Positions 52,255 through 63,922 of a stretch of DNA of 64,000 bases are shown in pieces. The stretch's first letter is position 1, and the number at the start of each line of letters is the position of its first letter. Source of the stretch: Cordylochernes scorpioides (lineage: Eukaryota; Arthropoda; Arachnida; Pseudoscorpiones; Chernetidae); assembly GCA_030710605.1 (NCBI GenBank), contig CP092879.1:40486842-40550841 (forward strand). The letters run 5' to 3'. Under the pieces are notes generated by a model. The model was not told the origin of the DNA. It was given only the letters and a program-made list of their open reading frames with translations, and did not search any database. The position numbers were made by a program, and so were the translations under genes.

Positions 52255-52653
52255 TTTTGCTACATGTTTTAATTTGCATTTACCTATTTTACATATCTCT
52301 GATTGTATTTGAAAATCGTTAACCAATTCTTCATACTTTTGGCGAAGTGGTGTTTTATTAATTTGTTATTTGATATTATTAGGGTTCTTTCCTGGTATTC
52401 AAAAAGGAAAAATACGTGTCGATCAGTTATATTTTTCAATTTATCAAACTATTTGGCCGCTGAATCTCTGATTCTGGTAGAGCGCCATCTGGCGAATAAA
52501 ATTGTAACTAAAATCAATTTCGAATTTTTCATTATTTGCCATAAAAAATCCCATTGCATCCTGAACACAATGGTGTTTACCGCATTGCTCTAGCGCAAAT
52601 ATTCGCGGAGTTATTAATTTTTAAAATAGTGCGGGACTTTTGGATCACCCCTG
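52255..52653 (-). repeat. Right terminal inverted repeat of the 7.86-kb insert
   Basis: Inverse of 44,792-45,190 with few differences (for example an extra C at the outer end, CACCCCTG). Outer end is followed by TA. Confidence 0.85.
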
Positions 52654-53129
52654 TATAATGTATATCTTTATATGTAACTTTAAAATATTTTTATGAAGAT
52701 ATATTGACTTTATTTCACAAATGGAAAAGAGATATGAATAGCCGTTATAAATCTCAATTTAAAAGTAGATGTTGTGATATTTTACATGCAATTTGAAACT
52801 ATATAAGCGCGATATTTTTTTTCTTTTTTAAAGTACGTACAACCATTCTCGCGACTGTTCTTTCTATGATGGACAAATTATTAGGAAGATTCACGACTGA
52901 TGAACAAGGTCATTCCAATAATTATTCCATCGCTGAAAGACAGTAGGAAGTTGTTTCATTTTCTAAAAAGAAAATATTCACGTTCAAATAGTTTAAAATA
53001 TACTATACTGATGACGGGCAATTTTCAAATATTTAATATTTTACAACCTTACAATAATGAATCTGTATATATTACATTTAATTAGAGAGGAATACATTTA
53101 ATTAAAAATATATTCAACATATATATTTT

Positions 53130-53341
53130 TTTAATTAAAAAGGTATATATTGGATCAAAATATCATTTATTTTACCAATATTTCAGTTGACTGAACGCCA
53201 ACCTTTATAAGGGATTATAACCTATTAATGTGTTCATATATTAATATATTATAATACCTTGATAAAGGTTAGCGTTCAGTCAACTGAAATATTGGTAAAA
53301 TAAATGATATTTTGATCCAATATATGCCTTTTTAATTAAAG
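53130..53341. repeat. Palindromic element Q, copy 2
   Basis: TTAATTAAAAAGGTATATAT / ATATATGCCTTTTTAATTAA arms with ATTTCAGTTGACTGAACGCC inside; about 95 bp per arm. Duplicate at 60,554-60,765. Confidence 0.7.
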
Positions 53342-54281
53342 AGATATTCATGGATTGCTCTAATTTATAAAAATATATACATATAATATGTTTATTTATC
53401 AACTTACGATTCTCCCAAAAGGTTTTGCATTTCGCTTTCTTCACATTTAATAATCTAATTGTTACTTCTTTTATCATCCTTATTGCATTTGTTACTATCA
53501 CAATTCGCCTTTCTTTCTTTAAGCTTATACCTCTCGACTGGAAATTCTTGTTTAAAAATTGGTCTATCGCTTTTACCTTAATTCTATGACTTTGTAATAA
53601 GAGATAGTGTCAAGAATGGGCAAAGAACTTTCAGGAGATTTCGATAGTTTATTATATATGTGGTATAGAATGAGAGTTATAACGACCTCATTCCTAGGAA
53701 TTTCTCTCTAAGAACGACCTCTTCGTTCTTTATCAAAGGAAACTCTTGCAGGATTGGTAGTTTAAATATCCTATCATTGATATAGAAAACTGTAAATATC
53801 TATTAATAAGCAATTTGCTTGAATACCCTACGATATCATCAAAAGACTGGTCATATAAAGAAAGCTCTGGGAGAATAGTAATACTGATAACCAGCCTATG
53901 GCTGGTTTAGGAGTAATGGATGGAATAGAGTGTCTGAGAAATGGTTTCAGGGATATGTACAAGAAAGGACTGTGAGTGCGAGTATAACTCCAAGCTAAGG
54001 GCAAACAAGGAAAACACTAGAGAGTTTAGGATAGCAGACATTTTACTCTTCCCCAACCGTTATCAATGCACCTGGAGTCATATTCCAAGCTCATTAAACA
54101 CAGAAAGGGTATCTTAAGAATAATATATTTATTTCACCAGGTAAGACTCTGATAGCATTGATTTAGAGAAACAACTAGCTAGAAATCTAGTGCTTTGTCC
54201 AATCGTGAATGTAGGAACAATAATTAAGAGTAAATGATAGAACTATGATTGAGAATATTATAGAACATTAATTGTGAGTTA

Positions 54282-55130
54282 TGGAACTATGATTGAAGGA
54301 ATGATGGAACTATGATTGAAGGAATGATGGAACTATGATTAGGGGAATGATGGAACTATGATTAGAGGAATGATGGAACTATGATTGAAGGAATGATGGA
54401 ACTATGATTAGGGGAATGATGGAATTATGATTACGGGAATGATGGAAAAATGTGTGTGATTTAGGAAATGATGGAAAGATGTGTATGTGATTTAGGGAAT
54501 GGTGGAAAAATGTCTGTGATTTAGGAAATTATAGAAAAATGTGTGTATGGTTTAGGGAATGGTGGGAAAATGTGTGTGTGATATAGGGAATGATGGAAAA
54601 AAATGTGTGTGTGATTCAGGGAATGATGGAAAAATGTGTGTGTGTGTGATTAAGGGACTGATGGAAAATGTGTGTGATTAAGGGAATGATGGAAAAATGT
54701 ATGTGTGATTTAGGGAATGATGGAAAAATGTGTGTGTGTGATTAAGGGAATGATGGAAAAATGTGTGTGTGATTTAGGGAATGATGGAAAAATGTGTGTG
54801 TGATTTAGGGAATGATGGAAAAATGTGTGTGTGATTTAGGGAATGATGGAAAAATATGTGTGTGATTTAGGGAATGGTGGAAAAATGTGTGTGTGATTTA
54901 GGGAATGATGGAAAATGTGTGTGTGATTTAGGGAATGATGGAAAAATGTGTTTGTGTGATTAAGGGAATGATGGAAAAATGTGTGTGTGATTTAGGGAAT
55001 GATGGAAAAATGTGTGTGTGTGTGTGTGATTAAGGGAATGATGGAAAAATGTGTGTGTGATTTAGGGAATGATAGAAAAATGTGTGTGTATATGTGTGTT
55101 TAAGGGAATGATGGAACTGTGATTGAGAGA
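54282..55130 (+). repeat. Minisatellite, GGGAATGATGG units
   Basis: Tandem units of about 22-33 bp built on GGGAATGATGGAA, followed first by CTATGATTGAA or CTATGATTAGG (early units) and later by AAATGTGTGTGTGATTTA. Unit length varies with the TG run. About 30 units. Duplicate with different unit counts at 61,703-62,545. Confidence 0.75.
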
Positions 55131-56145
55131 GAATTATAGATCGATTTTAATGAGGGAATGATGAAGGGAACTGTGATTGAGGAAAATATGGAAATATAAT
55201 TTATAAGGAATGATCGAACGATGTTTGAGGGTAAGACAGAACTATGATTGAGTGGGAATGATATAACGATGATTCTGAAAGATGTAATAACAGTGAAAAA
55301 ATTGGAATTATAATAATTTAATAATGGATCCGATAGAATTAAAATTCCTAATAACAAGAAATGTTAAAGGCTCGTAAGATAGGAGAATCAGTATCGGACT
55401 TGGAGTCCAATGGAGGGGAGATAAAACTGGATGCGAGTAAAAAGTCCAGGATTCCATTAATATTTTTGATATTTATGACTCTATGGAATTTTTATGGTTG
55501 AGATTACTTTTGAGAAAAGTTTCCAAAAGATTTTTTAAAAAGTAAACTCAGAGCACAAATTTTAAAATTTAGTCAATATTTTTATTTCGTGAAAATTCTA
55601 TTGTAGAGAATACATAAAATGGAGCTGTTTTTTAACGCGGCTAGAGTAAAATAAAGAGTTTGTCTTTTGTATCATTAAGCTTACATTATCTAATTGTTTT
55701 GTTATTTAAGGGATTTGGTTGTAATAATTTCAAATTTAATATAATTGATGATAAAATAATATCATAAAAACGTGTGTCTATTTAGAATCTTCCAAAACAG
55801 TAATACCTCGTTAAAATATGAATTTAAAGGGACTGACAAAATAATCCGCATTGGAAAAATAGTATAAGTACCATATAGGTAATCCAGGTTCTTATAACGT
55901 ATCCATAGATCTTCTACCCGGGGCCTTTACAGAATAAGAACACAAGGTAACCCAGGCATCTGTAACGTTTCCATAGATCGTCTATTGTCCAGGCTGTCCT
56001 ACGGTTTGAGAGAATGTCTTTCTTGCCCTAGTGAACCAGTTCACCAGGTGAAAAAATATATATACAGGTTGGAGCAGCTATTTGAGAAAACACAATATAG
56101 GTCCTGAAGATAGAGGTTGCCAGGCCGGCATTCATATTTCTTTCA
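55131..56145. other. AT-rich intergenic within copy A, no gene seen
   Basis: No coding feature. A pair of similar short stretches at about 55,870-55,920 and 55,945-55,985 (AGGTAA(T)CCCAGG..., CATAGATC(T/G)TCTA) suggests a small tandem duplication. Confidence 0.45.
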
Positions 56146-56435
56146 AAAATAGACACTTCGGCCAATTAGAGTTTTATTTTCTCAACGTTTCAACAAAACC
56201 TTTTTTGTTGTCAGGAGAAATAAATAAAAAATGGAGCATTTGGTAAGGCTTTAAAAATTGTTCTGAGGTTGCGAAAATTCGAAAATTCGCGTGAGAACGC
56301 CCTTACAACTTCAGAACAATTTTTCAACGCCTTGCCAAATGCTTTATTTTCATTTATTTCTCCTGACGAAGACAAAATATTTTGGTTAAAAACGTTGAGG
56401 AAATAAAATCCTAACTGGCCGAAGTGTCTATTTTT
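56146..56435. repeat. Inverted-repeat element (copy 1)
   Basis: AAAATAGACACTTCGGCCA at the left and TGGCCGAAGTGTCTATTTTT at the right are inverted; the arms run on through CTCAACGTTT/AAACGTTGAG, CAGGAGAAAT/ATTTCTCCTG, GCATTTGG/CCAAATGC and TTGTTCTGA/TCAGAACAA to a centre near 56,290. About 135 bp per arm. Duplicate at 63,563-63,847. Confidence 0.7.
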
Positions 56436-56510
56436 CACAGAAAAACACAATATAGGTGCCATACTTTCCTGTGTGTTATAGTAACATTGTTTTTTATGTT
56501 GCAGCTAGAC

Positions 56511-56735
56511 ATGACAGACCCTATTATTGCGCAAGAAATGAAGAGACATGCAGTTTTTGTCTCCTTGGCTGCAGGACACACCGATTCAGAAACTTCTGCA
56601 TTCTTGAAAGTCGCCCGATCATTTATTTTTAAAAGTTCGGAGAGAATTGGAAGCTTCAATGGAACTGTGGCGGAAGTTTTCCAGAAGAAACGACATTGTC
56701 GACGTTCTGACAATACAAGGAAGCCAGACTTTTAT
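56511..56735 (+). pseudogene. Transposase N-terminal fragment, related to the DD37D group
   Basis: About 74 codons: MTDPIIAQEMKRHAVFVSLA, HTDSETSAFLKVARSFIFK (helix-turn-helix position), then KKRHCRRSDNTRKPDF. The order matches the N-terminus of the DD37D proteins in this window (AAIIVALRAG, EIVDFLKLPKTTIYR, KKHSRRSDRVRGEEF) at low identity, so it is a different subfamily. The frame is lost after this point and no catalytic domain follows. A TTTTATGTTGCAG run just upstream looks like a splice acceptor. The duplicate starts at 63,923 and runs off the window. Confidence 0.6.
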
Positions 56736-56789
56736 AAACCGTGTCCAAGCTGCCATCGATTTCGAGAAAATTTCCACAACTCTCAATTT

Positions 56790-56924
56790 ATTACAAATCA
56801 TGGAAATTTTAGAAAGTTTTTGAAATACATCCAAGCAGTGCAAGATTCAAGATGTTTCTGTGGATGTGAGGAAAAAACTTCTATTTATCTTCTGCTAAAT
56901 TGCCTCGTCACTCACCTATACTAA
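56790..56924 (+). pseudogene. Non-LTR retrotransposon C-terminal zinc fragment
   Basis: CFCGCEEKTSIYLLLNC followed by a stop resembles the CxxC...HxxxxC cluster at the end of R1/I-type ORF2 (here Tyr replaces the usual His). It shares one open frame (56,424-56,924, 166 codons) with the transposase fragment upstream. Confidence 0.45.
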
Positions 56925-57385
56925 CATAAACAATCAAATATATATACATATATGTTGTATTACATTTTGAGATGATGGATTATTTGCTGGTTTGTTTTGA
57001 GTTCATGAGCATTTTGAAAACAATAGTATTATGGTATTGGGATTGGATATGAAGTCGTAGTATAAATATCAAAAGTTTTAATCACAATTAATTGTGCTGA
57101 AAAAATAATCGAGTATTAAATAATGCATTACTCTCAAGGCGTGAAGAATAAATAAAATAAAATATTACGCATTTACATATCTTCAAGAAGATTTGAGCCG
57201 GCCAAAGTGAAATACAACAACAATGAGTTTATATAGGAAAAGCCGCGACATCTGGTGATCGACTTTACAGGGTAGTTTGTTCTAGAAATTATAATTACCA
57301 CACACACACACACACACAAATAGAATAACATTTTATATAACATATATATATATATGGAAAATAGAGCAATCCATAAATAAATCTT
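56925..57385 (+). repeat. AT-rich stretch with repeat family Z, copy 3
   Basis: 57,130-57,290 has ATTTACATAT, GAGCCGGCCAAAGTGAAA, GCGACATCTGGTGATCGACTTTACAG in the family order. A (CA)n run lies at 57,299-57,318. No gene. Confidence 0.45.
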
Positions 57386-57760
57386 TAATTAAAAAGTCAT
57401 ATATTGGATCAAATTATAATTTATTTTACCAATATTTCAGTTGGCTGAACGCCAACCTTTATCAAGGTGTTATAACATATTTAATGTGTGTCAACAACAA
57501 ACTCAGCGCCACATAACGTCAACAGAATTAAGTTCTAAAAATATTTTGTTATATTTAATATATATCAAATTTTTCTCCCCATTGAATATAACAAAATATT
57601 TTTAAAACTTAATTCTGTTGACGTTACGTGGCGCTGAGTTTGTTGTTGACACACATTAAATATGTTATAACACCTTGATAAAAGTTGGCGTTCAGCCAAC
57701 TGAAATATTGGTAAATAAATGATATTTTGATCCAATATATACCTTTTTAATTAAAGATAT
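57386..57760. repeat. Palindromic element Q, longest copy
   Basis: Arms of about 165 bp, almost perfectly inverted, meeting near 57,570 (AATTTTTCTCCCC). Outer parts equal the other Q copies (TCTTTAATTAAAAAG, ATTTCAGTTGGCTGAACGCC). The inner parts (TGTGTGTCAACAACAAACTC, GCGCCACATAACGTC) are unique to this copy and are also inverted, so either this is the full element or a second palindrome sits inside. Confidence 0.75.
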
Positions 57761-58164
57761 ATATATTTACTTTTTATTTATATACAGTAATTTATTTGTC
57801 AATAATAGCTTTCAAAATTCCAATAAAAAAGGATTCGTCGAAAAATAAAATAGATTACGATTAAGCTAGAGAATATCAGCAAGTTGGGCAGGTTGAGTCT
57901 CTCGAAGGTTTTCTAATCTTCTGCACAAATGTGGAACCATCACTGGAGGGGACGGACTAATGGACTCGGCTGGACTCCTGATGGGACGCCATTAGGTCTG
58001 CCGCATGTGGACAGCTGTGGACAGCTTACTTAAATACATATCTACCCATCGCAAAATGTCACAACATTCCAACAGATTTCACCGGTACATTAGCCATTAG
58101 TACATATATTGGTAATAATATCTGCCGATTGTATCAAATCCAGAATACTAAAAACCTATTTAAT
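57761..58164. other. Intergenic, no gene seen
   Basis: 57,900-58,030 is less AT-rich (GGACTCGGCTGGACTCC, TGTGGACAGCTGTGGACAGC) but unrecognised. Confidence 0.45.
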
Positions 58165-58710
58165 ATATCTCAATAACATTTTCAGAAATAAGTGCGTTTT
58201 AAATTTGTAAATAATCGGGTAATATTCAATCTGGAAGTCAACCAGAAATTATTTTTATGGCTGCAACATTCACAATGAAAGTTCACTTTGCTACGACAGT
58301 AGAAATTCTCTGTAAAGGATAAAACCTAGTTGCAAATCCTAAGTTTACTTTAGGAAGAGATTTTCTTTTCCCGTAAAGTTGCCTTTTAGTAAAAAACGGT
58401 CATTTTGTCGATGAAAACTGTCCTTTGTTGAGAGGTGTCCTATAACGAGACTGTCCTCTCATGAAGGTTCCACTGTACCTTATCCTTATATACATCTATA
58501 TATTTATATATATATATATATTACCTATCTCAATAACCCTTGCTTAAAAATATGTGTTTTAAATTTGTAAATAATCGATTGGTATTCAATCTGGAAGTCA
58601 ACCAGAAATTATTGTTAGTGCTGCAACATTCACACTCAAAGTTCACTTTGTTACGTCAGTAGAACTTCTCTGTAAAGTATAACACCTAGTTGCAAAGCCA
58701 AAGTATACAT
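58165..58710 (+). repeat. Direct duplication, about 360-bp offset, containing pogo MITE copy 5
   Basis: TTTTAAATTTGTAAATAATCG...CTGGAAGTCAACCAGAAATT...GCTGCAACATTCACA occurs at 58,195-58,345 and again at 58,555-58,705. The first copy runs into a full pogo-like MITE (58,297-58,475); the second breaks off about 50 bp into the MITE. Copies differ at many sites, so the duplication is old. Confidence 0.65.
58297..58475 (+). mobile_element. pogo-like MITE (copy 5), diverged
   Basis: CAGTAGAAATTCTCTGTAAA to CATGAAGGTTCCACTG, TA after the right end. Most diverged of the five copies. Confidence 0.6.
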
Positions 58711-59087
58711 ATATCTATTAAATCCAAAAGACAAAAAAATATGATGTTATACATCTTTTGGATTAAGTATTTTTCATAATCAAAAGATTATATTCATGAA
58801 ATCAGAACGCTTTTGATATTCTGAAAACTTCCTAAACACAAAGCCTGTCTTCTCATGCTAACCAGGCAATGTGTTACTGAGTTAAAACTTACTAATTGGG
58901 GTGATAGTCTGAGGATACAAATTTTCTTTTTATGATTTTGAGATCGATAGTATTTACAAAACATATAATTGAATATATAAAATGAATGTAATTAAATTTT
59001 AAAACATTTTTTTCACGCTTTAATTAATTTGAGATCATTGGACCATTAATTTCTGTATTTTAACATCTCGAATTAATTGAAGCGAAT
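58711..59087. other. AT-rich intergenic, no gene seen
   Basis: A short inverted pair (AATCCAAAAGA / TCTTTTGGATT near 58,720 and 58,755) is the only structure noted. Confidence 0.45.
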
Positions 59088-59187
59088 NNNNNNNNNNNNN
59101 NNNNNNNNNNNNNNNNNNNNNNNNNNNNNNNNNNNNNNNNNNNNNNNNNNNNNNNNNNNNNNNNNNNNNNNNNNNNNNNNNNNNNNN
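59088..59187. other. Assembly gap, 100 N
   Basis: Exactly 100 unknown bases, immediately before duplication copy B. Confidence 0.95.
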
Positions 59188-59572
59188 AACGACCATGAAT
59201 TTATTCAACCTTATCGAGTATTTTTAAAAGGACCGGGAAAAAATGTTCACTAGATAAAACGATTATTTTGTAATGTAGAAAATTAGGAAAGACAAAATTC
59301 AGAATGACACGGCACACAGGGACCGGGAAAAAATGATCACTTTATCAGTTTCAAATTATCAAAATATATCTATTTCTTTTTATAAGTTTATAGAGAATTG
59401 TTTTAACAAATGTTCGTTAGACAGACCTTTACTCGGGTACCGATTAATATTGATTTTATTCAACTTATCGAGTATTTTTCAAGGGACCGGGAAAAATGTA
59501 CTTTATCGAGAGATTCGTTAGACAAACCTTTACTCGGGTTAAAACACGGGCGAAGCCGGGTACATCCGCTAG
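59188..59572 (+). mobile_element. Helitron 3-prime part, duplicate
   Basis: Same as 43,896-44,280, ending with the hairpin CACGGGCGAAGCCGGGT and CTAG before T. The 5-prime part is cut off by the gap. Confidence 0.65.
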
Positions 59573-59729
59573 TTGTAAAAAAAAAATAATTTGAATATCT
59601 TATATATACAAAGTTCATGTAAATGTGTGTGTTACTTTACTATTCCTAAATTTGGAAGGCTTTCAAACCTCGAGTTCCTAAACGGGCCAATCCTTATTGT
59701 GGGAACCACAAGGTGGCAGGAGATATACA

Positions 59730-59930
59730 ACTCTTGTTGTTGTTGTTGTTGTCGTACCAATGAAGAGCCTCAGATGTCCCCATGCATCTCTATCACAGAA
59801 GCAGCAATGTTCACTATCTTGAGTGTGTAAAGCTGCTGCTCTGGGTCCACGTCAATTTTCTGAAAGGCTGCAGCCATTGCTGGGCATGAGAATATGTGAG
59901 TAGGTGTTAGTTTCACACCAGGACAGTAAT
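59730..59930 (-). mobile_element. I-type retrotransposon 3-prime tail fragment, duplicate
   Basis: Duplicate of 44,440-44,640, with one extra GTT unit in the (CAA)n tail. Confidence 0.55.
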
Positions 59931-60553
59931 TTATACGTATCAAATATTCATATATAGGAGTTCGCAGAATATATTAAACTCTTCAAAGATAAGAAATACG
60001 CACATACACAAACAAGAGAAGAATGTATACATAGATTTCAGAAATATATATATCAGAAACATATGGCGTGTCATTATATATAATGTATATCTTTATATGG
60101 AACTTTAATATATTTTTATGAAGATATATTGACTTTATTTCACAAATGGAAAAGAGATATGAATAGCCGTTATAAATCTCAATTTAAAAGTAGATGTTGT
60201 GATATTTTACATGCAATTTGAAACTATATAAGCGCGATATTTTTTTCTTTTTTAAAGTACGTACAACCATTCTCGCGACTGTTCTTTCTATGATGGACAA
60301 ATTATTAGGAAGGTTCACGACTGATGAACAAGGTCATTCCAATAATTATTCCATCGCTGAAAGACAGTAGGAAGTTGTTTCATTTTCTAAAAAGAAAATA
60401 TTCACGTTCAAATAGTTTAAAATATACTATACTGATGACGGGCAATTTTCAAATATTTAATATTTTACAACCTTACAATAATGAATCTGTATATAATACA
60501 TTTAATTAGAGAGGAATACATTTAATTAAAAATATATTCAACATATATTTTTT

Positions 60554-60765
60554 TTTAATTAAAAAGGTATATATTGGATCAAAATATCATTTATTTTACC
60601 AATATTTCAGTTGACTGAACGCCAACCTTTATAAGGGATTATAACCTATTAATGTGTTCATATATTAATATGTTATAATACCTTGATAAAGGTTAGCGTT
60701 CAGTCAACTGAAATATTGGTAAAATAAATGATATTTTGATCCAATATATGCCTTTTTAATTAAAG
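60554..60765. repeat. Palindromic element Q, copy 4 (duplicate)
   Basis: Duplicate of 53,130-53,341 with very few differences. Confidence 0.7.
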
Positions 60766-61702
60766 AGATATTCATGGATTGCTCTATTTTATAAAAATAT
60801 ATACATATAATATGTTTATTTATCAACTTACGATTCTCCCGAAAGGTTTTGCATTTCGCTTTCTTCACAGTTAATAATCTAATTGTTACTTCTTTTATCA
60901 TCCTTATTGCATTTTTTACTATCACAATTCGCCTTTCTTTCTTTAAGCTTATACCTCTCGACTGGAAATTCATGTTTAAACATTGGTCTATCGCTTTTAC
61001 CTTAATTCTATGACTTTGTAATAAGAGATAGTGTCAAGAATTAGCAAAGAACTTTCAGGAGATTTCGATAGTTTATTATATATGTGGTATAGAATGAGAG
61101 TTATAACGACCTCATTCCTAGGAATTTCTCTCTAAGAACGACCTCTTCGTTCTTTATCAAAGGAAACTCTTGCAGGATTGGTAGTTTAAATATCCTATCA
61201 TTGATATAGAAAACTGTAAATATCTATTAATAAGCAATTTGCTTGAATACCCTACGATATCATTAAAAGACTGGTCATATAAAGAAAGCTCTGGGAGAAT
61301 AGTAATACTGATAACCAACCTATGGCTGGTTTAGGAGTAATGGATGGAATAGAGTGTCTGAGAAATGGTTTCAGGGATATGTACAAGAAAGGACTGTGAG
61401 TGCGAGTATAACTCCAAGCTAAGGGCAAACAAGGAAAACACTAGAGAGTTTAGGATAGCAGACATTTTACTCTTCCCCAACCGTTATCAATGCACCTGGG
61501 AGTCATATTCCAAGCTCATTAAACACAGAAAGGGTATCTTAAGAATAATATATTTATTTCACCAGGTAAGACTCTGATAGCATTGATTTAGAGAAACAAC
61601 TAGCTAGAAATCTAGTGCTTTGTCCAATCGTGAATGTAGCAACAATAATTAAGAGTAAATGATAGAACTATGATTGAGAATATTATAGAACATTAATTGT
61701 GA

Positions 61703-62545
61703 GTTGGAACTATGATTGAAGCAATGATGGAACTATGATTGAAGGAATGATGGAACTATGATTAGGGGAATGATGGAACTATGATTAGGGGAATGATGGA
61801 ACTATGATTGAAGGAATGATGGAACTATGATTAGGGGAATGATGGAATTATGATTACGGGAAATGATGAAAAATGTGTGTGATTTAGGAAATGATGGAAA
61901 GATGTGTATGTGATTTAGGGAATGGTGGAAAAATGTCTGTGATTTAGGAAATGATAGAAAAATGTGTGTATGTTTTAGGGAATGGTGGGAAAATGTGTGT
62001 GTTATAGGGAATGATGGAAAAAATGTGTGTGTGATTCAGGGAATGATGGAAAATGTGTGTGTGTGTGATTAAGGGACTGATGGAAAATGTGTGTGATTAA
62101 GGGAATGATGGAAAAATGTATGTGTGATTTAGGGAATGATTGAAAAATGTGTGTGTGTGATTAAGGGAATGATGGAAAAATGTGTGTGTGATTTAGGGAA
62201 TGATGGAAAAATGTGTGTGTGATTTAGGGAATGATGGAAAAATATGTGTGTGATTTAGGGAATGGTGGAAAAATTTGTGTGTGATTTAGGGAATGATGGA
62301 AAATGTGTGTGTGATTTAGGGAATGATGGAAAATGTGCTTGTGTGATTAAGGGAATGATGGAAAAATGTGTGTGTGATTTAGGGAATGATGGAAAAATGT
62401 GTGTGTGATTTAGGGAATGATGGAAAAATGTGTGTGTGTGTGTGTGTGATTAAGGGAATGATGGAAAAATGTGTGTGTGATTTAGGGAATGATAGAAAAA
62501 TGTGTGTGTATATGTGTGTTTAAGGGAATGATGGAACTGTGATTG
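61703..62545 (+). repeat. Minisatellite, GGGAATGATGG units, duplicate
   Basis: Duplicate of 54,282-55,130. Some units are lost, gained or changed in TG length relative to copy A. Confidence 0.75.
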
Positions 62546-63562
62546 AGAGAGAATTATAGAACGATTTTAATGAGGGAATGATGAAGGGAACTGTGATTGA
62601 GGAAAATATGGAAATATAATTTATAAGGAATGATCGAACGATGTTTGAGGGTAAGACAGAACTATGATTGAGTGGGAATGATATAACGATGATTATGAAA
62701 GATGTAATAACAGTGAAAAAATTGGAATTATAATAATTTAATAATGGATCCGATAGAATTAAAATTCCTAATAACAAGAAATGTTAAAGGCTCGTAAGAT
62801 AGGAGAATCAGTATCGGACTTGGAGTCCAATGGAAGGGAGATAAAACTGGATGTGAGTAAAAAGTCCAGGATTCCATTAATATTTTTGATATTTATGACT
62901 CTATGAAATTTTTATGGTTGAGATTACTTTTGAGAAAAGTTTCCAAAAGATTTTTTAAAAAGTAAACTCAGAGCACAAATTTTAAAATTTAGTCAATATT
63001 TTTATTTCGTGAAAATTCTCTTGTAGAGAATACATAAAATGGAGCTGTTTTTAACGCGGCTAGAGTAAAATAAAGAGTTTGTCTTTTGTATCATTAAGCT
63101 TACATTATCTAATTGTTTTGTTATTTAAGGGATTTGGTTGTAATAATTTCAAATTTAATATAATTGATGATAAAATAATATCATAAAAACGTGTGTCTAT
63201 TTAGAATCTTCCAAAACAGTAATACCTCGTTAAAATATGAATTTAAAGGGACTGACAAAATAATCCGCATTGGAAAAATAGTATAAGTACCATATAGGCA
63301 ATCCAGGTTCTTATAACGTATCCATAGATCTTCAACTCCCCGGGGCCTTTACAGAATAAGAACACTAGGTAACCCAGGCTTCTGTAACGTTTCCATAGAT
63401 CGTATATTGTCCAGGCTGTCCTACGGTTTGAGAGAATGTCTTTCTTGCCCTAGTGAACCAGTTCACCAGGTGAAAAAATATATATACAGGTTGGAGCAGC
63501 TATTTGAGAAAACACAATATAGGTCCTGAAGAGGTTGCCAGGCCGGCATTCATATTTCTTTC

Positions 63563-63847
63563 AAAAATAGACACTTCGGCCAATTAGAGTTTTATTTTCT
63601 CAACGTTTCCACAAAACTTTTTTGTTGTCAGGAGAAAAAAAAAATGAAGCATTTGGTAAGGCTTTAAAAATTGTTCTGAGGTTGCGAAAATTCGAAAATT
63701 CGCGTGAGAACGCCCTTACAACTTCAGAACAATTTTTCAACGCCTTGCCAAATGCTTTATTTTCATTTATTTCTCCTGACGAAGACAAAATATTTTGGTT
63801 AAAACGTTGAGGAAATAAAATCCTAACTGGCCGAAGTGTCTATTTTT
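63563..63847. repeat. Inverted-repeat element (copy 2, duplicate)
   Basis: Duplicate of 56,146-56,435 with small indels. Confidence 0.7.
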
Positions 63848-63922
63848 CACAGAAAAACACAATATAGGTGCCAAACTTTCCTGTGTGTTATAGTAACATT
63901 GTTTTTTATGTTGCAGCTAGAC

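Larger units (their letters stand above)
44792..52653. mobile_element. 7.86-kb insert with 399-bp terminal inverted repeats
   Basis: Starts CAGGGTGATCCAAAAGTCCC and ends with the inverse (one extra C/G), flanked by TA on both sides. The inverted repeats run 44,792-45,190 and 52,255-52,653 at high identity. The same locus in copy B (around 60,083) is uninterrupted with a single TA, so the whole stretch entered as one unit. Long inverted repeats, a TA target and the CAGGGTG... end fit a Tc1/mariner relative with long TIRs (Tc3 is a known case with TIRs of several hundred bp). The interior holds no transposase of its own that I can see; it is filled with retrotransposon fragments plus two other transposons. 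Confidence 0.8.
52654..56588 (+). repeat. Duplication copy A, right part
   Basis: Aligns nearly base for base to 60,083-64,000; the window ends before the duplication does, and copy A may extend past 56,588. Differences are scattered substitutions, small indels and unit-number changes in the minisatellite. Short matching frames (52,900-53,085 and 60,324-60,509; 55,100-55,357 and 62,520-62,777) are shared because of the duplication and give no sign of coding. Confidence 0.9.
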
